Of a stretch of DNA of 40,162 nt, positions 26,919-35,853 are shown in pieces (position 1 is the stretch's first letter; each line of letters begins with the position of its first letter). The position numbers and the translations under genes are program-made. Source of the DNA: Thermocrinis sp. (GTDB lineage Bacteria > Aquificota > Aquificia > Aquificales > Aquificaceae). The stretch lies in assembly GCA_020833645.1 (NCBI GenBank), contig JAJHRQ010000011.1, positions 1 through 40,162 of the forward strand, read 5' to 3'. Below the pieces are notes generated by a model. That model saw only the letters and a list, made by a program, of their open reading frames with translations, was not told the DNA's origin and did not search any database.

Positions 26919-27757
26919 CTGGGCTCGGAAAGGCTATCGCGGAGGATGAAGAGAGAAAGGTAACAGTTTTTATAAAGACCTTAAACGGGAAGGGGCTTGA
27001 CGTTTCAATAAGGTCTAATATAAACCTTTATGAGTTTGAGTTTGAGGTAAGGAATAAGATAAAAGAGTACCTGCAAAGGGGAACTGTTAGCGTCCTGGTG
27101 CAGGTAGAAGCAAAAAAGCCGAAGGGAAACGTGGTAAATCCCGACGCCCTGGTTAGCACTTTTCAGTTTTTTAAAGATTTAGCCCAGCGTTCTGGGTTCA
27201 ACCTCTCCGATGATATGGCTTTTTACGCCTCTTTAAGGTATGTAGAAATGGCGGAGGAGGAACTGGAGGAGGAAACCAAGGCACTTATTATTCAGGCATT
27301 GACCGACGCACTAAAGGAAGTTGTAAAGAGCAGGGAAGAAGAAGGAGCAAAACTAAAGGAGGAGCTTCTTTCTAGACTGAGAATTATAAGGGAGCACCTA
27401 AAAAACATCCTTGAAAACAAGGATAGCATTTTAGAAAGGGCAAAGAAAAGGGTTTTGGAGAAGGCGAAGGAGTTAAAACTCCCGGAGGGAAATCCCACTG
27501 TTCTCAGTGAGATCAGTCTTATCCTTTCAAAGATGGACATAGAGGAGGAGGTGACACGCTTTAAGGTTCATCTTGAGAGGTTTGAAGGACTGTTGGACGC
27601 AGAGGGAGAGGTAGGAAGGAAGCTGGAGTTTTTGCTCCAAGAGATGCACAGGGAGATAAACACCTTAGGAAACAAAATGCCCGAGCTTTCCCAATGGGTG
27701 GTGGAAATAAAAACGGAGGTTGATAGGTTAAAACAACAGGTAGCAAATATAGAGTAG
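26906..27757 (+). CDS. yicC: YicC/YloC family endoribonuclease
   Basis: 283 residues from ATG 26906, giving MRSMTGLGKA, the hallmark start (M-x-S-M-T-G-F/L-G); an upstream TTG adds unrelated residues. IKTLNGKGLDVSIRSN, the central EELEEETKALIIQALTDAL helix and the C-terminal GRKLEFLLQEMHREINTLGNK are conserved features. Members are endoribonucleases acting in RNA turnover. The second residue pair of the usual R-S-V-N-x-R-x-L-D reads L-N-G-K-G-L-D. Confidence 0.9.
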   Translation: MRSMTGLGKAIAEDEERKVTVFIKTLNGKGLDVSIRSNINLYEFEFEVRNKIKEYLQRGTVSVLVQVEAKKPKGNVVNPDALVSTFQFFKDLAQRSGFNLSDDMAFYASLRYVEMAEEELEEETKALIIQALTDALKEVVKSREEEGAKLKEELLSRLRIIREHLKNILENKDSILERAKKRVLEKAKELKLPEGNPTVLSEISLILSKMDIEEEVTRFKVHLERFEGLLDAEGEVGRKLEFLLQEMHREINTLGNKMPELSQWVVEIKTEVDRLKQQVANIE

Positions 27758-27764
27758 TTTGGGT

Positions 27765-27770
27765 TATAAT
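27765..27770 (+). promoter_or_regulatory. -10 element for the tRNA-Gly/tRNA-Cys unit
   Basis: A perfect TATAAT lies 10 bases before the 5' end of tRNA-Gly and just after the yicC stop. No good -35 hexamer is visible. Confidence 0.6.
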
Positions 27771-27780
27771 ATAGACTATA

Positions 27781-27852
27781 GCGGGCGTAGCTCAGAGGTG
27801 GAGCGGCTGCTTGCCATGCAGCAGGTCGCGGGTTCGAGTCCCGTCGCCCGCT
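27781..27852 (+). tRNA. tRNA-Gly (GCC)
   Basis: 72 bases. Acceptor GCGGGCG/CGCCCGC, D-arm with GCTC...GAGC, anticodon stem GCTGC/GCAGC with loop TTGCCAT (anticodon GCC), T-arm GGGTTCGAGTCCC. U is the discriminator; CCA is not encoded. Confidence 0.96.
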
Positions 27853-27856
27853 TTTA

Positions 27857-27928
27857 GGCAACGTGGCCGAGTGGTTAGGCGAGGGACTGCAAATCCCTTC
27901 TACGGCGGTTCGAATCCGCCCGTTGCCT
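27857..27928 (+). tRNA. tRNA-Cys (GCA)
   Basis: 72 bases, starting 4 bases after tRNA-Gly. Acceptor GGCAACG/CGTTGCC, anticodon loop CTGCAAA (anticodon GCA), T-arm GGCGGTTCGAATCCGCC. The U discriminator is the identity base of tRNA-Cys. CCA is not encoded. Confidence 0.95.
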
Positions 27929-27947
27929 TAAGAAAAACCCATCAACA

Positions 27948-28700
27948 ATGGAAACCTACCTAATACCAATCCTTGCCTCCATCGTAGCTGGTTTTATAAA
28001 CGTCATAGCTGGCGGTGGAACCCTTATAACCTTTCCCGCTTTGGTCTTTGCAGGCTTAGACCCACTCTCTGCAAACATAACAAACACCGTAGCCCTATGG
28101 CTTGGACCTTTTACCAGTGCCCTGAGCTACAGAAAAACTCTGAGGGAAAACTTCCCTATTCTTAAAACCTTTTTGCCTCCATCTTTACTTGGTGCCCTGC
28201 TTGGTGCCTTTTTACTCATATACACTCCGCCCGAGACCTTTAAAAAGGCTGTTCCCTTTTTGATAGGCTTTGCCACCCTTTTGCTTGCCTTCAGTGAGCC
28301 GATTCTCAAGTTAATAACAAGGCTTGGCAACTCCTCGAAGCTCCTTCCTATCTTGCTTCAGTTTCTCACAGCTATATATGGGAGCTACTTTGGGGCGGGC
28401 ATAGGTATAATGATGGCATCCTCCATAGTGCTTTCCGGTGTTTCAAACATGCAACTGACCATAGCCCTCAAGAATTTTTTGGGTTTTGTGATAAACCTTT
28501 TGGGTGCCCTTATCTTTTTGTTTAGTGGCAAGGTTGCCTTTAATTTTGTGCTTGTTATGATGCCGGCTTTTATGCTGGGGGGATACTTGGGGGCGGTGGT
28601 AGCCAAAAGGCTAAATCAGAAAACCGTCAAAGCGGTGATCGTCGCCTGGGGATTTTTGCTTAGCTTTGTGTTCTTCATAAAGGAATTTGGGCTTCTTTGA
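27948..28700 (+). CDS. TauE/SafE family sulfite/sulfonate exporter-like permease
   Basis: 250 residues with about eight membrane helices in two repeats. GFINVIAGGGTLITFPAL near the N-terminus and GSYFGAGIGIMMA in the second half are the repeat signatures of the family, as are L-x-x-x-N-I-T-N-T-V-A and L-T-I-A-L-K-N-F-L-G. Members move sulfite, sulfoacetate or related organosulfur anions. It starts 20 bases after tRNA-Cys; its end overlaps the convergent queC by 26 bases. Confidence 0.85.
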   Translation: METYLIPILASIVAGFINVIAGGGTLITFPALVFAGLDPLSANITNTVALWLGPFTSALSYRKTLRENFPILKTFLPPSLLGALLGAFLLIYTPPETFKKAVPFLIGFATLLLAFSEPILKLITRLGNSSKLLPILLQFLTAIYGSYFGAGIGIMMASSIVLSGVSNMQLTIALKNFLGFVINLLGALIFLFSGKVAFNFVLVMMPAFMLGGYLGAVVAKRLNQKTVKAVIVAWGFLLSFVFFIKEFGLL

Positions 28701-29295
28701 AGGCCTCTTCCCTTTCTTTGCACTTTATACACCTTCCACAATGAAGGACCTTCCCATTTCGTAAGATGGGATTGATGCAGGAAAAGGTCCTGTGCAGTGG
28801 AACCCACTTTGAAAATCTCTTTACAACCTCGCCCTTTTCCATGCCAAAAAAGGGGACCTCTACTTTTAACCTTTTCTTTGAACCTTCTGTGATTAGCCTT
28901 TCCACCTCTTTAAGGTAGACAAGGTTGTTATCGGGAAAGGGATACAGTCCCAAACTGCCTATGCCTATACTCTCCGCCCTCTTTGACAGGGCGTATCCTG
29001 CCACTGCAGTTAGCAAGGTTAAGTTTCTCAGAGGGATAAACAATTCCTCTTCTGTCTCTATGGCTTTGTGCTTTTTATGGTAAGTTTTTAGAGACAGAAC
29101 CTTTATAGGCATCAACTTTGAAAACCTTCTTTTTGTCTCTTGCCAGAGCTCAGTAGCTTTTACATATTCAAGCCTTTCCCAGGGCATTCCGCATTTAACA
29201 TAAACCGGATAGACAACCTGTCCTTCCAAGAGCTTAAGGTATAGAACACACGTGCTTTCCACTCCTCCACTGAAAAGAACAACGCTCTTTTTCAT
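28675..29295 (-). CDS. queC: 7-cyano-7-deazaguanine synthase (QueC-like)
   Basis: 206 residues. PP-loop LFSGGVEST at the N-terminus (QueC usually S-G-G-[LM]-D-S), IPLRNLTLLTAVAGYA in the middle and the zinc-binding end SC...HCGRCIKCKER. QueC converts carboxy-deazaguanine and ammonia to preQ0 for queuosine synthesis. It is about 15-20 residues shorter than typical and has Glu for Asp in the PP-loop, so a related PP-loop enzyme is possible. It shares a 4-base overlap with the upstream membrane protein. Confidence 0.72.
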   Translation of the reverse strand: MKKSVVLFSGGVESTCVLYLKLLEGQVVYPVYVKCGMPWERLEYVKATELWQETKRRFSKLMPIKVLSLKTYHKKHKAIETEEELFIPLRNLTLLTAVAGYALSKRAESIGIGSLGLYPFPDNNLVYLKEVERLITEGSKKRLKVEVPFFGMEKGEVVKRFSKWVPLHRTFSCINPILRNGKVLHCGRCIKCKEREEAFKEAQIPL

Positions 29296-29732
29296 GGCTT
29301 AACCACCGCCAAATAGACCACCACCAGACCACCCACCAGCAAGGGCAGGGCTACGATGTATGTAAAAAGGTCGTATCTTTTGTATGCCTTTTCTTTGTCT
29401 TGGCTCTTTGGTATGTGTATATTCACAAACCAAAAGTTTAGGACCTCCAAGGGCAAAAAGAGGAGCAGTACAATGGGCAGTTTGTAGTTTAACCAGTTTA
29501 TGTCAAAGCGATATTTAAGTAAATGTAGCATATAAAAGCCCATGGCAAGGGCAAGAACAAATCCGGCTATCTCAAGGTTTGTCATCCATCGGTAGAAGTT
29601 TCTGAGAATGTGCTTGTCGCATTTGGTATCTTTAAAGTTTCCGTAAATCATAAAAAGCCCTAAGGAAGAGGAGGATGCAACCCACAAAAAGACGCCTATC
29701 AGGTGGAAGAACTTGGCTGTTGTGTATTCCAT
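29292..29732 (-). CDS. Small four-helix membrane protein, CopD/DUF2269-like
   Basis: 146 residues, four membrane helices. The N-terminal AKFFHLIGVFLWVASSSSLG has the early histidine and W/G pattern of membrane proteins such as CopD-, HemJ- or DUF2269-type families. A second helix block ends with KLPIVLLLFLPLEVLNFWFV. No heme or metal role can be shown. It overlaps the end of the DUF454 gene by 34 bases and queC by 4. Confidence 0.55.
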   Translation of the reverse strand: MEYTTAKFFHLIGVFLWVASSSSLGLFMIYGNFKDTKCDKHILRNFYRWMTNLEIAGFVLALAMGFYMLHLLKYRFDINWLNYKLPIVLLLFLPLEVLNFWFVNIHIPKSQDKEKAYKRYDLFTYIVALPLLVGGLVVVYLAVVKP

Positions 29733-30172
29733 TTTGCTACCCTTTTTATGTAAGGATACAGAATTTTACCAACGTAAGGAATTTTTTTAAGGCGCACTAA
29801 GTCTCTTTTTGAAGACCTAACCAAAAAGAAAACAGCCAACAGCACAAAGGGAACAGTTGGAAGCAGTGGCAAAAAGACACCCACAAAAGCAAGCAGTAGC
29901 AAAATCCCAGCAATAGTTCTGTAAAGGAACTTTCTCATGTTTGCACGCCAATCATACCTAAGCACATTGGTGACGACATAGAAAACCCTTTTTACGCGTG
30001 CTGGATCCCTTTTGTTGAAGTATCTGACTAAAAAGAAAACAGCCAACAGCACAAAAGGAACCACTAAGAGTAGCGACAAAAAGACAACCACAAGAGCAAG
30101 CAGTAGCAAAATCCCAGCAAAAGCCAGGCAAAGAAACTTTCTCATGTCCGCACACCAATCATACTTATGCAA
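29699..30172 (-). CDS. DUF454 (YbaN-like) membrane protein with an internal tandem duplication
   Basis: 157 residues holding two copies of a DUF454-like unit. Residues about 5-55 (MRKFLCLAFAGILLLLALVV, VPFVLLAVFFLVR) and 75-125 (MRKFLYRTIAGILLLLAFVG, then FLPLLPTVPFVLLAVFFLVR) are clearly homologous. Only the second has the family's L-P-L-L-P-T-x-P-F. The DNA repeats too, with a period of about 209 bases. A shorter native product starting at the internal Met (29938) is possible. Family function is unknown. Confidence 0.65.
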   Translation of the reverse strand: MHKYDWCADMRKFLCLAFAGILLLLALVVVFLSLLLVVPFVLLAVFFLVRYFNKRDPARVKRVFYVVTNVLRYDWRANMRKFLYRTIAGILLLLAFVGVFLPLLPTVPFVLLAVFFLVRSSKRDLVRLKKIPYVGKILYPYIKRVAKWNTQQPSSST

Positions 30173-30205
30173 AGATGAATATAGACATAAAGAAAAGCCT
30201 TGTCA

Positions 30206-30233
30206 ATTAATTCTCAGAGGCTGTTCTAAAAAT
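30206..30233. repeat. Left terminal inverted repeat plus flanking direct repeat of the TnpB element
   Basis: The 11-mer ATTAATTCTCA (30206-30216) is immediately followed by GAGGCTGTTCTAAAAAT (30217-30233). The same 11-mer follows the right end (32102-32112). The 17-base inverted repeat is identical to the end of the second copy at 38895 and differs by one base from the right end of this copy. Confidence 0.8.
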
Positions 30234-30280
30234 ACAACTCCATCGACACACAAGAGTTTTAAAGCTAAAATCTAACCCTG

Positions 30281-32081
30281 ATGTTTGCAAGCCTTCAGTT
30301 CAAGCTTGAACTGAGAAAAGAAGATAAAGAAAAACTCATAAAGCTTATGCGTAAGCAATCCTCCGCTATCCGTGTGGCATACAATATGCTAAAGGAGTTG
30401 GAAAAAGAAAAAACAAAAAACCCACACGCCCAAATATACCAAAGACTGAGACAGCTATTTCCTGAATTACCAACTAAATACATTGACTCAGCCATTTACA
30501 AGGCTAAGCAGTATCCTACCGATAAACCATTGGTCTTTGGAGGCAAAAGACTTTTTGAAAAGCTTTGTAAAAATCATCTTTCAGGAAAGGCAAGAGAAAA
30601 ACTTAAAAAGCAGTGGAGAGAACTAAGACAAGGAACTCTTATAAGCATCGGGTCAAAGGCAGACAAAGGAAACAGACTAATGAGATTTGAAGACCTAAAC
30701 GGACAACTCTGCCTTAGAATTACCACAGGAAATAGAGAGTTTATCTACGCCAAGAGGATGTCAACTTTTTAGGTTCATGATCGTATAAATGACAATAAAG
30801 GAGGCTAACCATCTATAGACGGTTTCATACTTAGCATTCCAAGGAAACCTCTTGTAGAACCTCATTCCTCTTCCCAAAAGTCTCATGTAGCCATTCCATT
30901 GCAAGCCCTTTGACCGCACTCACATACCAAGGTCCCTTGTCAGTGGTGCATCCCTTTGCCTTAATAGCAATCGTATATATTGCCTGAAGAGCTTTCCCTA
31001 ATAACCCTTGTGAAGTAGGAACTCCCTTACTGCTCTTAGAGAAAGTCCCTTAAAGTAGAGGAGCACAGCTTCTGCTTTTAGGCTTACAGGAAACCTGTGC
31101 CACTTAAAAACTCTGCTTAGTATTTCTTCTATTACTTGTCTTGCCTTCATATTTCTAAGCTTATCAGAACTGCTTCAGGTCCTAACCATCAACCACCCCA
31201 GTCTATGGATGCCAAAAGTTGACATCTTCGCGGAAGTGTCAAAAACTGGAGAACTACTAAGCTATCAAACCATCAGCTTACACCACCTTTTAGGACTTTC
31301 CCAAAACAGCAAAGACCACTAAGAGTGGATATTGGCACATCAGGTAGTAGATTTGGCCATCCAGAAAGGTAAAGCTATAGCAGTGGAGAATCTTAAAAAA
31401 CTCAAAAAAGGAGTGCGTAGGGATGGAAAAGCTACACTAAGAAAAAGACTTCATCAGTGGAACGTCAAAAAGTTTTTGCAAAAGCTAAAAAGGGTAGCAA
31501 TGTTAAAGGGAGTGGAAGTAGTAGAGGTCAATCCTGCTTACACCTCAGTTATTGGCATGCTAAAGTATGCACCGCAGTTAAGCATAGACAAGGACATAGC
31601 TGGTGCTTATGTGATAGGGAGAAGGGCACTGGGATTTAAGGAGGATGTGCCTGAGAATTACGAAAGACTGCTAAAAAACAAAGCATATTTGGAGTTTGCC
31701 CTAAAGAGGTATGAAGAGAGGGAAAAAGAACTTAGAGAACTTATAGAGAAGGAAAGCAATGAATACAAGAGAAACGCACTAAAAAGCGAACTAAGGAGTG
31801 TAGAGAATTCAAAAAGGCTATTAATCAATCTCCTGCAAAGCCTTCAGAGCGAGCCAAGCGGATGTGAGGGAGCCAACGGAAGTAATCCCGAGCAGGGAAG
31901 GGTGGCAAAAGCTACCCTTCAAAGTGTTTGGCAAGTTCTGAAGGTAGCCCTCCTCTTCCCTATCCTTGGAAAGGTCTTGCCAAGGGACCTTTCTCCTCTG
32001 AAGCCCGTGTTGGTGGAAGGGGTGTGGGATAGGGTGGGGAGTAGGTCAGTTCCCTTTGAGGCTGGGGGACGGTCCCAATAA
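30281..32081 (+). pseudogene. tnpB: TnpB-related RNA-guided nuclease gene, disrupted
   Basis: The N-terminal 158 residues (to REFIYAK) are intact. The IS6-like element then replaces 77 codons present in copy 2, including the RuvC-I Asp (AMDTN). Coding resumes at AEVSKTGELLS, meets TAA at 31319-31321 (KDH stop EWILAHQ; CAA in copy 2) and runs on through VENLKKL (RuvC-II Glu) and SIDKDIAGAYVIGRR (RuvC-III Asp) to 32081. The product cannot be active. Intact relatives cut DNA guided by omega-RNA. Confidence 0.85.
30754..31229 (-). mobile_element. Defective IS6-like element (copy 2, 476 bp)
   Basis: Bounded by GAGGATGTCAACTTTT (30754) and the inverse of GAAGATGTCAACTTTT (ending 31229); it lies opposite in orientation to the copy at 4016-4514. 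It keeps an N-terminal transposase piece ending at the same TAG and the C-terminus FYKRFPWNAKYETVYRWLASF, with a different internal deletion from copy 1. No direct repeat flanks it, and 231 bp of tnpB are missing at the site, so insertion was followed by an adjacent deletion. Confidence 0.75.
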
Positions 32082-32085
32082 GGGA
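31899..32085 (+). ncRNA. Candidate omega-RNA scaffold at the 3' end of tnpB (copy 1)
   Basis: Successive hairpins: AGGGTGGC/GCTACCCT (31899-31906/31911-31918), CCTTCA/TGAAGG (31916-31921/31939-31944), GAAAGGTC/GACCTTTC (31969-31976/31986-31993), and an outer TCCCTT/AAGGGA (32051-32056/32080-32085) enclosing GGGAC/GTCCC (32066-32070/32072-32076). All recur in copy 2. The protein frame diverges at the end between copies while the stems persist, suggesting selection on RNA. A guide would be read from the bases beyond the element end. Confidence 0.5.
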
Positions 32086-32112
32086 TTTTTAAAACAGCCT
32101 CATTAATTCTCA
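32085..32112. repeat. Right terminal inverted repeat plus flanking direct repeat of the TnpB element
   Basis: ATTTTTAAAACAGCCTC (32085-32101) is the inverse of the left end with one mismatch (16/17). It is followed immediately by ATTAATTCTCA (32102-32112), the exact copy of the left flank. Confidence 0.8.
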
Positions 32113-34488
32113 AGTCTTCTTTGGGTTAGAAACAAGCGCCTTTTCGAAGACCTGGTCTAAGTCTTTGACAAAGTGAAAGGTCATTTTGTCCCTCACGTAG
32201 GCGGGTAAATCTTCCAAAACCTCATCTTTGTTCTTCTCGGGAAGGATCACCTCATATATGCCAGCCCTCTTGGCGGCGAGGATCTTCTCCTTTAGCCCAC
32301 CCACCGGCAGAACCCTTCCTCGCAATGTAACCTCTCCAGTCATGGCAATGTCAGACCTGACAGGTATATCTGTAAACAGAGAGAGCAGGGCTGTAGCAAT
32401 GGTAATACCCGCAGAGGGTCCATCCTTGGGCACAGCTCCCTCTGGCACATGTATGTGCACATCCCAGTTGGAAAACTCCTCCGGGTTTATTCCGTAATCT
32501 TCCGCTTTAGACTTTATGTAAGACATTGCCGCTTGGGCGGACTCCTTCATCACATCTCCAAGGGAACCGGTAAGTATGAGATTGCCCTTGCCTTTGAACC
32601 GAGTTGCCTCTATGAGCATGATCTCACCGCCTACTTCTGTCCAAGCAAGACCTATTGCCAAGCCAACCATTGGTGTATCTTCTTTATCTGTAAATCTCTT
32701 GGGCACTCCCAAAAACCCTTTAACATCTTGGGCTTTTACCTCAAAGGGTGGCTTTTCGCCCCTTAGCTTTCTGAGGGCAAGCTTTCTTAGGATAGTTCCC
32801 AACTGCCTTTGGAGGTTTCTAACTCCAGATTCGCGGGTGTATCCTCTTATAACCTCCAAAAGGGCTTCCTCTTGGAATATAACCTCTCCCTCTTTAAAGC
32901 CGTGCAAGGGCAAAAGCTTGGGCAACAGGTGATTTTTGGCTATAAATACCTTCTCCTCCTCCGAATAACCAGAGAGGTATATCACCTCCATCCTATCAAG
33001 GAGAGGTCTTGGAATTGTATCCACTCTGTTGGCGGTGCAGATAAAGAACACCTCCGACAGGTCAAAGGGTAAGCCTATGTACAGGTCCGTAAAGGTCTTG
33101 TTTTGCTCTGGGTCCAACACCTCCAACAGAGCTGCGGCAGGGTCTCCTTGGAAGGATACGGATATCTTATCTACTTCATCCAGAACGATCAGAGGGTTTT
33201 TGGTACCCGCCTGCTTTACCGCCTGAATGATCCGACCTGGTAGGGCACCCACGTAGGTTCTCCTGTGTCCTCTGATCTCCGCCTCGTCCCTTATACCACC
33301 TAAGGATATTCTCACAAACTTTTTACCCAAGGCTTCCGCTATGGATTTTCCGAGGGATGTTTTGCCTACGCCCGGAGGACCTACAAAGCAGAGGATCTGC
33401 ACCGCAGTGCTTTTACCTTTTGTAAGCTTCTTCACCGCCAGATACTCTATGATCCGCTCCTTTACCTTCTCTAAGTTGTAGTGATCCCTGTCCAAGATCT
33501 CTTTGACCCCTTCCAAGTTGTATCTGTCTTTGGTTTTTTTGTTCCAGGGCAATTCCAAGACCCAATCAAGCCAAGTTCTTATCACTCCAGCCTCCGCAGA
33601 TTCTGGATGCATTTTTTCCAGTCTCTTTATCTGCTTTTCTATTTCTTCCTGCACATCTTTTGAAAGCTTCAACTGGGCTAACTTCTTTCTGTAGTTTTCT
33701 ATCTCTTCCTTTTTTTCGTCAAGCTCTCCGAGCTCCTCTTGGATAGCCTTTAGCTGTTGCCTGAGGAAGTACTCCCTCTGCTCCTTCTCTATTCTTTCCC
33801 TTGCGGTGTTCCTGATCTTGGTCTGGACTTCCAGCATACCCACTTCGTTGGACAGATACTGATATACCAGCTTTAGCCTTTCGATGGGATCCAAGCTTTC
33901 TAAGACCTTCTGGGCTTCGTGGGACTTTATGTCCGAGATGGATGCGGTAAGGTCCGCCAGCTTGCCGGGGTCCTCCAACTCCCTTATTACCATCAAGAGG
34001 TCCGGGATCACTTGCTTTCCTAAGGCTACCGCTCTATCCAAAAGCTCCTTTACAGCAGAAATGTACGCCCTGTCTTCCCTGCTAAGTTCCTCTGGGTTTA
34101 TCTCCTTTTCATCTATAGCTTGAACCAACGCCCAGTAGTGGTCCTCCTTTTTGTAGTAGTCCTTTATATGTGCCCTCTTTATACCCTGCACGAGTATTTT
34201 TAGCTTTCCTTCCTCCAAAGGCGTTGCCCGGATGATGTGGGCTATAACGCCCATAGAGTAAATGCCTTCTTTATCTGGCTCCTCCACGTTCTTTTCCTTT
34301 TGCAAGACCAAGAGGATTAGCCTGTCCCTTTTGAGGGCGCTCTCTATGGCTCTGACGGAAAATTCCCTGCCCACAAAGAGGGGAACAACCATGGCGGGAA
34401 AAACCACCAAATCCCTCAGGGGCATGGCGGGCAGTTCAAACTCATCTGATGGAACTTCCGGCAATTTGAAAAAGTCCTCCATAATCAA
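32110..34488 (-). CDS. lon: ATP-dependent protease Lon
   Basis: 792 residues. The N-terminal substrate-binding domain ([24 protein letters not shown]) is followed by a coiled-coil linker, the AAA+ module with Walker [10 protein letters not shown] near 370, and the protease domain with the catalytic Ser in PKDGPSAG (near 690) and Lys in GGLKEK (near 730). It degrades misfolded and regulatory proteins in the cytosol. MEDFF at 34482 is an alternative start. The start overlaps the ftsY stop by 4 bases. A TnpB element sits directly after its stop codon. Confidence 0.97.
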   Translation of the reverse strand: MIMEDFFKLPEVPSDEFELPAMPLRDLVVFPAMVVPLFVGREFSVRAIESALKRDRLILLVLQKEKNVEEPDKEGIYSMGVIAHIIRATPLEEGKLKILVQGIKRAHIKDYYKKEDHYWALVQAIDEKEINPEELSREDRAYISAVKELLDRAVALGKQVIPDLLMVIRELEDPGKLADLTASISDIKSHEAQKVLESLDPIERLKLVYQYLSNEVGMLEVQTKIRNTARERIEKEQREYFLRQQLKAIQEELGELDEKKEEIENYRKKLAQLKLSKDVQEEIEKQIKRLEKMHPESAEAGVIRTWLDWVLELPWNKKTKDRYNLEGVKEILDRDHYNLEKVKERIIEYLAVKKLTKGKSTAVQILCFVGPPGVGKTSLGKSIAEALGKKFVRISLGGIRDEAEIRGHRRTYVGALPGRIIQAVKQAGTKNPLIVLDEVDKISVSFQGDPAAALLEVLDPEQNKTFTDLYIGLPFDLSEVFFICTANRVDTIPRPLLDRMEVIYLSGYSEEEKVFIAKNHLLPKLLPLHGFKEGEVIFQEEALLEVIRGYTRESGVRNLQRQLGTILRKLALRKLRGEKPPFEVKAQDVKGFLGVPKRFTDKEDTPMVGLAIGLAWTEVGGEIMLIEATRFKGKGNLILTGSLGDVMKESAQAAMSYIKSKAEDYGINPEEFSNWDVHIHVPEGAVPKDGPSAGITIATALLSLFTDIPVRSDIAMTGEVTLRGRVLPVGGLKEKILAAKRAGIYEVILPEKNKDEVLEDLPAYVRDKMTFHFVKDLDQVFEKALVSNPKKT

Positions 34489-35852
34489 CTTGTCAGCTCC
34501 TCCACAAAGGTTTTTGGGTCAAACTCCTGCAAATCCTCCAAACCCTCACCTACCCCCAAAAGCTTTATGGGAATTTTTAACTCACTGCATATGGGCACCA
34601 CCGCACCACCCTTTGCAGAACCATCCAACTTGGTAAGCACTATACCGCTAACATCCACCGCCTCCTTAAAGACCCTAGCCTGTGAAAGGGAGTTCTGTCC
34701 TATTGTGGCATCCAACACCAAGAGGGTTTCGGTGGGCTCCTCTGGGTAGAACTTTTGAATGACCTGCTTTATTTTCCTTAGCTCCCTGATAAGTGGCTCC
34801 TTTGTATGTAGCCTTCCGGCGGTATCTATCAAAACCACATCGTAGTTTTCTTTCTGAGCCTTTTCCAAAGCCTGATAGACCACCGACGCAGGGTCTGCAC
34901 CTTCCTCTTTATAGACTATATCCGCCCCGCTCCTCTGAGCCCAAACCTGCAACTGCTCTATTGCCGCAGACCTGAAAGTATCTCCAGCACAGAGCAGAAC
35001 CTTTTTCCCTTGACTTTTGAACCTATAGGCGAGCTTTCCTATGGTGGTAGTTTTTCCAGAACCGTTGACTCCCAAAAAGAGATAAACCTTGCCTTCCTTT
35101 AACTCTCCTTTACAGTTTCCTATGTAGCTCAGCAACTTTTCCCTCAGCACCGGCAACAGCTCTTCCCAGGTTTTTATGTTTTTTCTTATGGCTTCCTTTC
35201 TTAGCTCCTCCACCAGTTGCTCCGCAGTTTTTACTCCAATGTCTGCCCTTATGAGCCTCTCTTCAAGCTCTTCCAATAGTTCTTCGTCTACCTTCCTCCC
35301 TGCAAAGATAATGCCAAACTCAAGGAGCTCCCTCGTCTTTTTTAGACCTTTGCGGAGCCTTTCCAAAAAGCCCTCTTTTTTTACCTCTACAAGGCCGAGC
35401 CTTTTCTTTATCTCCAAAATGTGCTCTTCCAACTCCTTCTTTTGGAATTCGTTTGCCAGCTTAAAAGCCCTCTCAAAAAACTCAAGGCTTTCTTTGGGCT
35501 GTGCCTCCTTCAAAAGCATCCCAGCCCTATAGAGGCTCTCATAGTCTCCCACCTTGGAGTACTCCTCCACCGCCTTTTGGATCTCTCCCACCTTTTCGTA
35601 GAGAAGTGCCCTTTCTTTGGCGGTGGCTAAGTTTTTATCGTAGTATTCCACCAGTTGGTAGGCATAGTAATACTTGCCCTCCTCCATGTAAAGCTTAAAG
35701 AGAATGGGTCTTAGTTCAGGGTCTTCTTTGAATCTTTCTAAGATTTCTATAGCCTTATCCTTTTTGCCCTTTTCTATGAGCTTAAGAATGGCAGATTTAT
35801 CTCCCTTTTCCGCTAACTTTTCCTCTTCTGACTTTTTGAAAAAGCCAAACAT
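34485..35852 (-). CDS. ftsY: Signal recognition particle receptor FtsY with helical-repeat N-terminus
   Basis: 455 residues. The C-terminal NG domain has the N helices ([18 protein letters not shown]), Walker [11 protein letters not shown] near 260, the [10 protein letters not shown] insertion loop, DTAGRLHT and [10 protein letters not shown]. It is the membrane-side GTPase partner of Ffh in cotranslational targeting. The first 160 residues, normally an acidic A domain, here look like helical TPR-type repeats ([47 protein letters not shown]). One base separates it from atpG upstream. Confidence 0.93.
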   Translation of the reverse strand: MFGFFKKSEEEKLAEKGDKSAILKLIEKGKKDKAIEILERFKEDPELRPILFKLYMEEGKYYYAYQLVEYYDKNLATAKERALLYEKVGEIQKAVEEYSKVGDYESLYRAGMLLKEAQPKESLEFFERAFKLANEFQKKELEEHILEIKKRLGLVEVKKEGFLERLRKGLKKTRELLEFGIIFAGRKVDEELLEELEERLIRADIGVKTAEQLVEELRKEAIRKNIKTWEELLPVLREKLLSYIGNCKGELKEGKVYLFLGVNGSGKTTTIGKLAYRFKSQGKKVLLCAGDTFRSAAIEQLQVWAQRSGADIVYKEEGADPASVVYQALEKAQKENYDVVLIDTAGRLHTKEPLIRELRKIKQVIQKFYPEEPTETLLVLDATIGQNSLSQARVFKEAVDVSGIVLTKLDGSAKGGAVVPICSELKIPIKLLGVGEGLEDLQEFDPKTFVEELTS

Positions 35853-35853
35853 T

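Larger units (their letters stand above)
30217..32101 (+). mobile_element. TnpB-carrying transposon with inverted repeats (copy 1, gene broken)
   Basis: 1885 bp between GAGGCTGTTCTAAAAAT (left) and its near-perfect inverse (right), flanked by an 11-base direct repeat (9 bases if the ends are set one base outward). It contains only a tnpB-type gene with a structured 3' region, plus a later insertion at 30754-31229. It landed exactly at the end of lon: the right direct repeat includes the lon stop codon, so lon is unharmed. No DDE transposase or TnpA is inside, so it looks non-autonomous. Confidence 0.78.

Noticed and set aside
30217-32101. Ordinary IS200/IS605 element with a TnpA gene
   Set aside because: No Y1 or serine transposase frame is present, and inverted repeats with flanking direct repeats are not features of that family.
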